Origin: Chlorobiota bacterium
Lineage (GTDB): Bacteria > Bacteroidota > Bacteroidia > Bacteroidales > JAADJA01
NCBI GenBank assembly: GCA_030592565.1
Contig: JAUVIX010000142.1
Span: 1 to 8,706, forward strand
DNA length: 8,706 nucleotides
Direction of reading: 5' to 3'
Shown here piece by piece: positions 1 to 7,135 of this stretch (the stretch's first letter is position 1; each line of letters begins with the position of its first letter). Position numbers and translations under genes: made by a program. The notes beneath the pieces were generated by a model. That model was given only the letters and a program-made list of their open reading frames with translations, ran no database searches and was not told the DNA's origin.

Positions 1-353
1 CAGGCTATATTACGCCAAAAAGTATTGTCAGCCACTATCGGCAATCCCCTTAACACCAGCTCTAAGAGATAGCTGCTCTATAATGAACTTATTTTTACCT
101 ATTACGAATATTGAATCGGCAATATAATAACATTTTTGTATTATATGTAAAGATAGTGATATTTTGTGTGTGATTGTAATTGACTGACATACAGCTATAC
201 AAGCTAACAATAGGATGCTTTCCATACTGCTGTAGCAGATGAAATGTATTATTCCGTATATTTTATCTGTGATCAAAGCTTGTGTATTTTTTTACAAAAA
301 AGTATTTCCAACAAAATAACAATGCAAAGATATAACAATAAAAAGTAAAAATA
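1..353. other. Intergenic region without a supported gene
   Basis: I see no convincing gene here. A leftward open frame (28-276) exists, but it starts at TTG, has no recognisable domain and looks like chance in AT-rich DNA. The stretch contains a purely A/T inverted repeat (122-129 with 139-146, 8 bp, 9-nt loop) and a T7/A6 inverted repeat (287-301). Both are weak and of the kind expected by chance at this base composition. A leftward gene could begin near position 36 with GTG and run off the window, but only about 11 codons would be visible. The region may therefore be the spacer between a divergent gene and bcp. Confidence 0.5.
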
Positions 354-399
354 CCCCCCTGAAAACCACCGATTTTATTTTCGGTGGTTTTCAGGGGGG
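354..399 (-). terminator. Perfect 19-bp hairpin, terminator-like for leftward transcription
   Basis: The left arm 354-372 (six C, then TGAAAACCACCGA) pairs perfectly with the right arm 381-399, around an 8-nt T/A loop (373-380). Read on the minus strand, the stem is followed by a T-rich run (complement of 335-353, A-rich on the + strand), which is the layout of an intrinsic terminator. Read on the + strand, it is followed by GTGAACATTAATT with no U-tract. No leftward gene lies to its right, because bcp is on the + strand. It may stop antisense transcription, end an unseen transcript, or be a dispersed repeat. The hairpin is certain; its role is not. Confidence 0.55.
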
Positions 400-474
400 G
401 TGAACATTAATTAATAATGGTAAATTGTTAATAAGTAGCCCCAATAAAAATATTTTCTCAAAACAAAAAACTAC

Positions 475-482
475 TATTTTTG
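475..482 (+). promoter_or_regulatory. Candidate -7 box (TATTTTTG) for bcp
   Basis: TATTTTTG matches the Bacteroidota -7 consensus TAnnTTTG at every fixed position. The -33 region near 452-456 is only T-rich (TATTTTC) and lacks an exact TTTG. Transcription starting a few bases downstream would give a leader of about 14 nt before the ATG at 503. It would also lie inside the coding region if translation began at the upstream TTG (425), which favours the ATG start. Such boxes also occur by chance in AT-rich DNA. Confidence 0.4.
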
Positions 483-502
483 TTTTCCATAAAATTGATG
501 TT

Positions 503-967
503 ATGACAGATTTAAAACCAGGGGATAAAGCACCGGAAATCAGTGATATTGACCAGAATGGCAATAATATAAATCTTAAGGATTATAAAGGGAGCAAAGT
601 GATTCTTTTTTTCTATCCTAAAGCTAATACCCCCGGATGTACTGCGGAAGCTTGCAACCTAAGGGATAATTATGATGATTTGCTGAGCAAAGGGTTTATA
701 ATAATTGGAGTGAGTGCTGACAACGAAACGCGTCAGAAGAATTTTGCTGAGAAATATGAGCTTCCTTTTCCTTTAATCCCCGATACAGACAAGAAGGTTA
801 TAAAGGATTACGGTGTGTGGGGTCTGAAGAAAAATTATGGCAGGGAGTATGAAGGCATTTTCCGTACTACATTTGTAATCTCGGAAGATGGGATAATTGA
901 AAAGGTATTTAATAAGGTAAAGACCAAAGAACATACTGAGCAGATTTTAAAAGAATATGAAAATTAA
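503..967 (+). CDS. bcp: Thioredoxin-dependent peroxiredoxin, Bcp/PrxQ type
   Basis: A 154-residue cytoplasmic peroxidase of the Bcp/PrxQ family, which reduces hydrogen peroxide and organic hydroperoxides using thioredoxin. The motif YPKANTPGCTAEAC (residues 38-51) holds the peroxidatic Cys46 and, five residues on, the resolving Cys51 of the two-Cys PrxQ type. Thr43 and Arg121 (in FRTTFVI) match the active-site Thr and Arg of the family. The start KPGDKAPEI is typical of the family and the length is normal. The same frame is open upstream to a TTG at 425, but those 26 residues are low in conservation-like features and would overlap the promoter candidate, so I chose ATG 503. recA follows after 43 bp on the same strand, with a weak A/U-rich hairpin (973-993) between them. 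Confidence 0.95.
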   Translation: MTDLKPGDKAPEISDIDQNGNNINLKDYKGSKVILFFYPKANTPGCTAEACNLRDNYDDLLSKGFIIIGVSADNETRQKNFAEKYELPFPLIPDTDKKVIKDYGVWGLKKNYGREYEGIFRTTFVISEDGIIEKVFNKVKTKEHTEQILKEYEN

Positions 968-1010
968 TATATATCATTCATTTTTTGATTGATTTTTAAA
1001 ATAAAATATA

Positions 1011-2030
1011 ATGGCTAAGGAAAAACAAGACATAGCAAAGGAAAAATTAAAGGCTCTACAGCTGACGCTTGATAAGTTGGAACGTTCATACGGAAAAGGT
1101 GCAATAATGAAACTCGGAGATGATCCGATAGAGAATATACCAACTATCTCTACGGGTTCAATAGGACTGGATGCAGCTCTCGGAGTAGGAGGTTTGCCAA
1201 AAGGCAGAGTGGTTGAGATTTACGGCCCTGAATCGTCGGGAAAGACAACTCTTGCACTTCACGCCATTGCCGAAGCTCAGAAAGCAGGCGGTATTGCTGC
1301 CTTTATTGATGCAGAGCATGCTTTTGACAGGTTCTATGCCAAAAACCTCGGAATAGACGTAGCTAACCTACTTATTTCGCAGCCGGATAATGGTGAGCAA
1401 GCATTGGAAATAACTGAAAATCTGATTCGTTCCGGAGCAATAGATATAATTGTTATTGACTCGGTTGCTGCATTGACACCGAGAAGTGAAATTGAAGGTG
1501 AGATGGGCGATTCCAAAATGGGATTACAGGCTCGTTTGATGTCGCAGGCATTAAGAAAACTTACAGGAACGATTAGTAAAACCGGTGCCTGCTGTGTTTT
1601 TATAAATCAGTTGCGTGAAAAAATAGGTGTGATGTTCGGGAATCCGGAGACTACAACAGGCGGAAATGCTTTGAAGTTTTATTCTTCTGTAAGGCTTGAT
1701 ATCAGAAGGATAAGTCAGATAAAAGATGGTGATAATATTACCGGAAACCGTGTTAGGGTGAAGGTAGTGAAAAACAAGGTTGCACCGCCTTTCCAGAAAG
1801 CTGAGTTCGATATTGTGTATGGCAAGGGCTTTTCAAAAACAGGCAAGATAATTGATCTTGGTGTAGAATTCGAAATAATCAAAAAGAGCGGATCATGGTA
1901 TAGCTACGGAGATACTAAGCTCGGGCAGGGCCGTGATGCTGTAAAAAGTCTTCTCGAAGACAATCCCGAATTGTCAGATGAGCTTGAAAATCTGATCAGA
2001 GAGAGAATAGAGGAGAAGAAGAATGGATAA
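1011..2030 (+). CDS. recA: Recombinase RecA
   Basis: Full-length RecA, 339 residues: the DNA-dependent ATPase that forms filaments on single-stranded DNA, pairs homologous strands and takes part in repair. Walker A is GPESSGKTT (residues 72-80, Lys78). The catalytic glutamate is Glu102 in DAEHAF. Walker B lies in DIIVIDSVAAL. The DNA-binding loop region contains the highly conserved FGNPETTTGGNALKF. AEHAFDRFYA, instead of the proteobacterial AEHALDPIYA, is typical of Bacteroidota. The C-terminus ends in a charged Glu/Lys segment (EEKKNG) and lacks the strongly acidic tail of the 353-residue E. coli protein. No LexA-type operator palindrome (CTGT-N8-ACAG or GAAC-N4-GTTC) is visible in the 43 bp upstream, so classical SOS control is not evident. 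It is probably cotranscribed with bcp. Confidence 0.99.
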   Translation: MAKEKQDIAKEKLKALQLTLDKLERSYGKGAIMKLGDDPIENIPTISTGSIGLDAALGVGGLPKGRVVEIYGPESSGKTTLALHAIAEAQKAGGIAAFIDAEHAFDRFYAKNLGIDVANLLISQPDNGEQALEITENLIRSGAIDIIVIDSVAALTPRSEIEGEMGDSKMGLQARLMSQALRKLTGTISKTGACCVFINQLREKIGVMFGNPETTTGGNALKFYSSVRLDIRRISQIKDGDNITGNRVRVKVVKNKVAPPFQKAEFDIVYGKGFSKTGKIIDLGVEFEIIKKSGSWYSYGDTKLGQGRDAVKSLLEDNPELSDELENLIRERIEEKKNG

Positions 2031-2047
2031 ATAGGATATTGATAAGT

Positions 2048-2111
2048 ATAATGACAAGCGCGGACGCTTGTCACAGTTTAAAAGCATAATGGCAAGCATC
2101 CACGCTTGCAA
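2048..2111. repeat. Two tandem REP-like palindromes between recA and the TPR gene
   Basis: Two related 26-bp units start 38 bp apart (2048-2073 and 2086-2111), both opening with ATAATG and matching at 19 of 26 positions. Unit 1 forms a perfect 9-bp stem (TGACAAGCG/CGCTTGTCA, 2052-2060 with 2065-2073) around a CGGA loop. Unit 2 forms GCAAGC/GCTTGC (2092-2097 with 2104-2109) with a 6-nt loop, and GCAT/ATGC (2084-2087 with 2111-2114) can extend it. One pair changes from A-T (2054/2071) to G-C (2092/2109), a compensatory change. There is no T-tract after either stem, so these are not standard terminators. They could be dispersed repeats or mRNA processing/stability elements. Confidence 0.75.
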
Positions 2112-2141
2112 TGCAATCCGGAAAATAAATGGATTATCGTA

Positions 2142-3182
2142 ATGAAGAAATTTTATATTTTTATTTTGGTTGTTGTTATTGGTTCAGTTGGATGTAGCGG
2201 CAATAAAACAGAGAAAAATGGTGAAACTGTTGAGGAGCAACACTTCGTTGTTGACCCGGTGCTTGCTAAACTGGATGAGATAAATCAAAAAATTAAGGCT
2301 GATACTCTGAATGCTGATTTGTATGAGGAGAGGGCTGAGTTTTATTACAAGAATAAGCAGATCAATGAGGCATTCAAAGATATTCGAAAAGCACTTTCCA
2401 TTGATTCATCATATTCAAATTATTATGTTACTCTTTCTGATATATATTTAGAAATGGGTAAGTTGAAAAACACTATTATTGCTCTTGACAGAGCTGTTGA
2501 ACTTGATTCGAGGAATCAGGATGCCTGGCTCAGACTTTCTGAAATGAGTATTGTGTTTGGTGAATACAATAAAGCTCTTGGATATATTGATAAGGCAATG
2601 AAGATTGATGATATGAACCCGAAACCATATTTTCTGCGGGGGCAGGTAATGTTGGAAACAGGCGATACTATTCACGCAATATCGAACTTTCAAAAGACAA
2701 TTGAGGTTGATCAGGACTTCTTTGATGCTCAATATCAGCTTGGTCTGCTTTATCTCGGAAAGAAAAATAGTCTTGCAGTTGATTACTTTAACAATGCCTT
2801 GAATATTGACCCTAACAGTCTGGAGGCAAAATACTATCTTGGTATGTATTACCAGGAAACAGGCGATTATGAAAAGGCCATAAACATCTATCAGTCAATT
2901 CTGGATAAGAGTCCTGATTATGTGTTCGCTACATATAATATCGGATATATAAACCTTGTGTATCTTGAGAATTACGACGAGGCCATTGAATTCTTCACAA
3001 AGGCAATCGGACAACATCCGGATTATATTGATGCAATTTACAACAGGGGTTTGAGTTATGAAATGAAGAAAGATGCAATGAACTCAAAAAGAGATTATAA
3101 AATGGTTCTTGAGCTCAGGCCAAACTATCAAAAAGCTGTTGATGGATTGAATCGTGTGGATGAATATCTGAGTGGGAAGTAA
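2142..3182 (+). CDS. TPR-repeat lipoprotein downstream of recA
   Basis: A 346-residue envelope protein. A short Lys-containing, hydrophobic N-terminus leads to GSVGC (Cys at about residue 18), which reads as a lipoprotein signal although the -3 position is Ser rather than the usual Leu/Val. After an acidic linker, about eight consecutive 34-residue tetratricopeptide repeats fill the rest (roughly residues 60-340), with repeated signatures such as YYxxLxxxYxxxGxxxxAIxxxxxAlxxxP. TPR arrays bind other proteins, so a scaffold or assembly role at the membrane is likely, but the partner is unknown. The frame is open upstream to a TTG at 2106 inside the second palindrome. ATG 2142 is preferred because the signal peptide begins there. 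It lies 111 bp after recA. As I recall, a tpr gene is part of the recA operon in Bacteroides fragilis, which supports a stress-related association. Confidence 0.9.
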   Translation: MKKFYIFILVVVIGSVGCSGNKTEKNGETVEEQHFVVDPVLAKLDEINQKIKADTLNADLYEERAEFYYKNKQINEAFKDIRKALSIDSSYSNYYVTLSDIYLEMGKLKNTIIALDRAVELDSRNQDAWLRLSEMSIVFGEYNKALGYIDKAMKIDDMNPKPYFLRGQVMLETGDTIHAISNFQKTIEVDQDFFDAQYQLGLLYLGKKNSLAVDYFNNALNIDPNSLEAKYYLGMYYQETGDYEKAINIYQSILDKSPDYVFATYNIGYINLVYLENYDEAIEFFTKAIGQHPDYIDAIYNRGLSYEMKKDAMNSKRDYKMVLELRPNYQKAVDGLNRVDEYLSGK

Positions 3183-3195
3183 GAAAAGTGTTAAG

Positions 3196-3236
3196 GTTTC
3201 TGTTTCTTGTTTCTGGTTTGTTGTTTGTTGTTTTTG
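3196..3236. repeat. Degenerate period-7 tandem repeat (GTTTNTN) x 6 before the phosphatase gene
   Basis: Six head-to-tail units (GTTTCT, GTTTCTT, GTTTCTG, GTTTGTT, GTTTGTT, GTTTTTG) fill 41 bp of the 79-bp gap between the TPR gene and the phosphatase. The surrounding 44 bases (3195-3238) contain no A at all, unusual in DNA this rich in A. The array ends 25 bp before the ATG at 3262. It contains TTTG tetrads that could serve as -33 elements, with a poor -7-like TAAATTCT at 3246-3253. Its function is unknown. Confidence 0.6.
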
Positions 3237-3261
3237 TCATTTTCTTAAATTCTCAATTATT

Positions 3262-5838
3262 ATGAAAAAACTGTTATTTCCAATTTTCGTTTTCTCGTTG
3301 TTTTTCCTGATTTCTTGTGAAAATGAGAGTAATGAAAAAAACCTGTTTCCAACAGAGATCGAACGGGTATGGATTGGACCTGATGTATGGGCAAACCCTT
3401 TACAAGACTGGAAACTAGATAATGGAAAGCTGGTATGCCTTTATTCCGGTAAGAACAGAAATGTCAATTTTTTAACGTGCCGTATTGAAAATCCTGCTAA
3501 AGGATTTGAAATATCTTTTGAATGTGGTTTCATGAACACAAAGGCGATTTCGGATAAGAATTTTGTCGGAATTCGTCTTGGTGCAATCGGTCCGTTTAAT
3601 GACTACAGGAGCGATGCCGTTTACGGCAAAGGATTTACCATTGGCCTTACAACAACAGGAAAGTTGTTTGCCGGTACCGATACATTACAGATTGAAAATT
3701 TTCAAAAAATCATCTCATCAAAATTTGATTTTGAGATAGTACTAAAAGAAAATTTGAAGGAATTAGTTGTGACGTTGGAAGATGAAGATAAAGATGAGGA
3801 TTTGGGAAAGATTCATTTTATAATTGACGGTTTGGAAAAACTTGAAGGAAGTATTGCCCTTGTAAGCAGCTTTGCTGATATGAAAGGGGTGAGACTTACC
3901 GGAAGTGTTTGGTTTGAAGATGTTGAAATTGAAGGAGATGCAATAGCTTATTATCCCGAAAGGGCTTATGGGCCTGTTTTATTTGTTCAATACACACTGA
4001 GTAAAGGAATATTAAAGCTACTGGCACAGATGCCGCCGGTGGGAGAGAAGGATGGGAAAAGCGTTGATTTGCAAATTAAGGATGGTGATCAATGGAAAAC
4101 CGTTAAAATGGCTGCGATTGATACCTTATCAAGGACAGCTTTATTTAAAATTGGAGATTGGAAAGCAGGGAAAGATACTCCGTATCGCCTTGCATATAAG
4201 TATTTTACATCCGATAATGAATTGGGTGATTCTTATTTTGAAGGAATAATTCGTAAAGAGCCAACTGATAAGGATGAGGTTGTAATGGCTGCTTTCACAG
4301 GAAATAGCGACCTGGGGTTTCCAAATAACGACTTTGTCCGGAATGTTACATATCATAATCCTGATCTTTTATTCTTTTCAGGTGACCAGATATATGAACA
4401 TATTGGCGGATATGGAGTATTGCGGCTGAGAAAAGGAGATATTGGCCGGCCGGTACTCGATTATCTTAGGAAATGGTATATGTTCGGGTGGGTGTATCGC
4501 GATCTTATGAGAGACCGTCCGTCAATCTCCATACCTGATGATCATGATGTTTTTCAGAGTAACCTTTGGGGAGCAGGAGGAATCGAAGCAATTCACGATA
4601 CGGACTATACTTCTCAGCAAACCTGCGGCGGTTATACAATGCCCCTGGAATGGATTAATATGGTTCAACGAACTCAGACAGGTAACCTGCCCGATCCTTT
4701 CGACACTACTTCCATTGCTCAAAATATTAGTGTTTACTACACAAGCCTGGATTATGGCGGAATTAGTTTTGCGATTTTGGAAGATCGTAAATTTAAATCA
4801 GGTCCGCAGTTGCTATTGCCTGAAGCACAAATATGGAATGGTTGGCCACAGAATCCCGAATTTGATGTAATAAGTAAATCGGATGTTACCGAAGCTGTTT
4901 TGCTTGGTGACAGGCAACTGGATTTTCTTGAAAAATGGGCTGCTGATTGGTCTGGAGGAGTGCAGATTAAAGCTGTTTTATCACAAACAATTTTTGCAAA
5001 TGTTGCTACTCTTCCTGCGGATGCAATGAGTGATGCTGTTGTGCCGAAGTTGAGAATATTACCGAAAGGTGAGTATCCTCCTAATGATAAACCTGTTACT
5101 GATTTTGATTCCAACGGATGGCCTATGACCGGCAGGAATAAAGCTGTTTATAAACTCAGGAAAGCATATGCTGTTCATATTGCCGGTGACCAGCATCTCG
5201 GATCAGTAATACAGTATGGAGAAAATCACTGGCACGACGGAGGTTATGCTTTTTGTGTCCCTTCCGTATCTAATATATGGCCCCGCAGATGGTATCCGTC
5301 AGAAAAAGGGAAAAATCATAAGCAGGGTATGCCGAAATATGCAGGAGATTATAGGGATGGTTTTGGTAATCTGATCTCAGTTTATGCAGTTTCAAATCCT
5401 TATTTTACAGGAGAAAAGCCTGCCCGTCTTTATGATAGGGCCGTTGGGTATGGGATTATCCGGTTTAATAAGAAAACAAGGGATATAACCTTTGAGTGCT
5501 GGCCCAGGCAGGTTGATGTTTCCAGGAAGGATGCGATACAATACGATGGATGGCCAATTACAATTAATCAGTTTGATAATAATAATCAAAGTGCTGAGTT
5601 TTATCTTCCTTCAATAAAAGTTACAGGAATGGATAATCCTGTAATAAGAGTGTCGGATAGCAAAGGAGTAATTTTATATACAGTCAGAATAAAGGGCACT
5701 GAATTTCAGCCAAAAGTTTATAATAAAGGTAGTTTTACAATTAGTATTGGTGAACCTGAAATTGAAAAATGGAAGACTTTTGAAAATACTTTTTCCAAAA
5801 AGGGCACGAATGGAGACGTTATTAAGGTTGATCTGTAA
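3262..5838 (+). CDS. PhoD-like metallophosphatase lipoprotein with an extra N-terminal module
   Basis: An 858-residue lipoprotein. The hydrophobic N-terminus ends in a good lipobox, LISC. Residues about 30-232 form a beta-rich region of unassigned type (possibly a concanavalin/LamG-like fold; this is a guess), with an acidic patch at 173-180. Residues about 237-330 resemble the Ig-like PhoD N-terminal domain. The catalytic part follows: TGNSD (346-350), SGDQIYEH (373-380), IPDDHDVFQSN (424-434), LLGDRQLDFLE (from 547) and AGDQHLGS (641-648). These match the metal-binding blocks of PhoD-type phosphatases. The family's usual SCQ cysteine is Asn348 here. A beta-rich tail (about 705-858) ends the protein. 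PhoD enzymes hydrolyse phosphomono- or diesters; the substrate here is unknown. A GTG at 3172 would overlap the TPR gene and puts the lipoprotein signal 30 residues in, so ATG 3262 is chosen. Confidence 0.88.
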   Translation: MKKLLFPIFVFSLFFLISCENESNEKNLFPTEIERVWIGPDVWANPLQDWKLDNGKLVCLYSGKNRNVNFLTCRIENPAKGFEISFECGFMNTKAISDKNFVGIRLGAIGPFNDYRSDAVYGKGFTIGLTTTGKLFAGTDTLQIENFQKIISSKFDFEIVLKENLKELVVTLEDEDKDEDLGKIHFIIDGLEKLEGSIALVSSFADMKGVRLTGSVWFEDVEIEGDAIAYYPERAYGPVLFVQYTLSKGILKLLAQMPPVGEKDGKSVDLQIKDGDQWKTVKMAAIDTLSRTALFKIGDWKAGKDTPYRLAYKYFTSDNELGDSYFEGIIRKEPTDKDEVVMAAFTGNSDLGFPNNDFVRNVTYHNPDLLFFSGDQIYEHIGGYGVLRLRKGDIGRPVLDYLRKWYMFGWVYRDLMRDRPSISIPDDHDVFQSNLWGAGGIEAIHDTDYTSQQTCGGYTMPLEWINMVQRTQTGNLPDPFDTTSIAQNISVYYTSLDYGGISFAILEDRKFKSGPQLLLPEAQIWNGWPQNPEFDVISKSDVTEAVLLGDRQLDFLEKWAADWSGGVQIKAVLSQTIFANVATLPADAMSDAVVPKLRILPKGEYPPNDKPVTDFDSNGWPMTGRNKAVYKLRKAYAVHIAGDQHLGSVIQYGENHWHDGGYAFCVPSVSNIWPRRWYPSEKGKNHKQGMPKYAGDYRDGFGNLISVYAVSNPYFTGEKPARLYDRAVGYGIIRFNKKTRDITFECWPRQVDVSRKDAIQYDGWPITINQFDNNNQSAEFYLPSIKVTGMDNPVIRVSDSKGVILYTVRIKGTEFQPKVYNKGSFTISIGEPEIEKWKTFENTFSKKGTNGDVIKVDL

Positions 5839-5868
5839 CAATTAAGTCTAATGTAATTGATAATTTAT

Positions 5869-5898
5869 TTTGACAATTTCTGGAATTTTGTATTTTAG
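5869..5898 (+). promoter_or_regulatory. Candidate promoter for the dockerin-like gene
   Basis: TTTG (5869-5872, within TTTGACA) is followed after 18 bases by TATTTTAG (5891-5898), which matches the Bacteroidota -7 consensus TAnnTTTG at all fixed positions but one. The spacing is close to that expected for this promoter class. Transcription would start near 5903-5905 and leave a leader of about 27 nt before ATG 5931. This suggests the gene is transcribed independently of the upstream phosphatase. Confidence 0.5.
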
Positions 5899-5930
5899 CG
5901 CATTTATGGATAAATCAAATTATTATAATT

Positions 5931-7133
5931 ATGAAAACTAAAAGATTATCTCTTCTCGTGAAAGTCATCCCTGTAATTTTAATTGCTGTTTTATTGCTGT
6001 TAAATCAGGCCAAATCACAAGATAACTCTGTGAAAATGTTTCTTGATGGGGCAAAAAGCGCTGACAGTCTGTTATCACTAACTGTTGTTGGTAACGGCTA
6101 CAGCGATGAGACTTTAGTGTATTTTTATTATCCGGCAACCGTAGGCTTTGATTCCGAGTATGATGCATATAAAATTCCTGGAATATATGCGGCACCGCAG
6201 CTTTTTTCTATTATTGAATGTTGTAATCTTGCGGTAAATGTTTTGCCGACATTCTCAACAAATTACATTGTGCAAATGGGGTTTAGTGTGGGTGCCGATA
6301 CAGATTATACAATTACTGCAGTCGGTATTGATACATTCGATCCATCGACAACTATTTATCTGCTCGATAGCAGGGATAATGTTCTTGTAAACCTGAACAC
6401 AACGCCCATCTACACTTTTAATGCAACTCCTGATGATTGTATCCAGCGATTCAAATTATATTTTGACCTTACTTCAAAATTTGTTGCATTAAATGCTTTT
6501 CTCGAAGGTCCGTTTAATGGAGTGGATATGAATTCCAGTGGTGTGATCCCTCTTAATCAGCCTTTTAATGGCTCTCCCTGGAATTATTCTGGTAGTGAAT
6601 CAGTTTCTTCAGTACCTGCTAATGTTGTGGATTGGGTCTTGGTGGAATTGCGTGATGCTGCTAATGCTGTATCAGCCTCTCCCGGCACTTTGGTAAGTTG
6701 TCAGGCTGCCTTTTTGATGAAAAATGGAAACATAAAATATCTTGATGCCTGTGCAAATCTTGATTTTAATGTCACTTTATCACAAGAAATGTTTATCGTC
6801 ATTCGTCACCGCAACCATTTGGATATCATGTCGGCAACCGCTCTTACTGAAACAGACGGTGTTTACCAATATGATTTTTCATCAGGAGTAAATCAGGTCT
6901 TTGGTGGCAATCTTGCCCATAGCGAACTCACTACAGGAGTATGGGGGATGATGAGTGGCGACGGTAACGGAGATGGTGAAGTTGATAATGTTGACAAGGA
7001 TGACATCTGGGTGCCTGAGCAAAGCTCAATTGGTTATCTTTCCGGCGACTATGATATGAATGGTGCCGTGAATAATGATGATCTTAATCTGTGGGATACC
7101 AATAGCGGCAAAGGTAGTGGCGTGCCGGATTAA
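5931..7133 (+). CDS. Secreted protein with Bacteroidota beta-rich module and dockerin-like Ca loops
   Basis: A 400-residue exported protein of unknown function. It has a classic signal peptide (Lys-rich start, hydrophobic core, probable cleavage after about residue 29, KSQ/D) and no lipobox. Residues about 30-180 (YSDETLVYFY, FDSEYDAYK, APQLFSI, FDPSTTIYLLD) and 185-310 (VDWVLVELRD at 233-242, IRHRNHL at 291-297) resemble a region I know from the C-terminal parts of many large Bacteroidota surface proteins. The end carries two 12-residue EF-hand/dockerin-type loops, D344-N346-D348-G349-V351-D355 and D373-D375-N377-G378-V380-D384, 29 residues apart and each followed by a Trp (360, 388). These should bind calcium. 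No catalytic domain and no type IX secretion tail are visible. It sits between a phosphatase and a sulfatase gene, suggesting a surface or matrix role, but this is inference. Confidence 0.85.
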   Translation: MKTKRLSLLVKVIPVILIAVLLLLNQAKSQDNSVKMFLDGAKSADSLLSLTVVGNGYSDETLVYFYYPATVGFDSEYDAYKIPGIYAAPQLFSIIECCNLAVNVLPTFSTNYIVQMGFSVGADTDYTITAVGIDTFDPSTTIYLLDSRDNVLVNLNTTPIYTFNATPDDCIQRFKLYFDLTSKFVALNAFLEGPFNGVDMNSSGVIPLNQPFNGSPWNYSGSESVSSVPANVVDWVLVELRDAANAVSASPGTLVSCQAAFLMKNGNIKYLDACANLDFNVTLSQEMFIVIRHRNHLDIMSATALTETDGVYQYDFSSGVNQVFGGNLAHSELTTGVWGMMSGDGNGDGEVDNVDKDDIWVPEQSSIGYLSGDYDMNGAVNNDDLNLWDTNSGKGSGVPD

Positions 7134-7135
7134 TA

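Noticed and set aside
1..36. Possible start of a leftward gene at GTG 36
   Set aside because: Only about 11 codons are visible (VADNTFWRNIA) and the start is not ATG. An AAGGGGA lies upstream, but this phylum rarely uses such sites, so it cannot be judged.
28..276. Leftward open frame of 82 codons
   Set aside because: It starts at TTG, has no recognisable domain, no clear promoter and an Ile/Ser/Cys-rich composition expected of AT-rich non-coding DNA. A fragment such as GIADSG followed by a stop recalls some transposases, but is far too short to support a decayed element.
425..502. N-terminal extension of bcp from TTG 425
   Set aside because: The 26 extra residues do not look like Bcp, the family start is at MTDLKPGDKAPE, and a promoter-like box lies inside the extension.
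973..997. Hairpin between bcp and recA (8-bp stem with one mismatch, then T4)
   Set aside because: The stem is nearly all A/T with an internal mismatch and a short T-run; it is too weak to call a terminator and would split a likely operon.
3246..3253. TAAATTCT as a -7 box for the phosphatase gene
   Set aside because: It matches TAnnTTTG at only four of six fixed positions and would place the transcript start almost at the ATG; not strong enough to list as a promoter.
4752..5114. Antisense open frame of 120 codons inside the phosphatase gene
   Set aside because: It is a shadow of the strongly supported phosphatase frame, with no domain features of its own.
5839..5871. CAATTA/TAATTG inverted repeat after the phosphatase stop, followed by a T-rich run
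   Set aside because: A six-pair, almost pure A/T stem with a 9-nt loop is unlikely to terminate transcription and is expected by chance at this composition.
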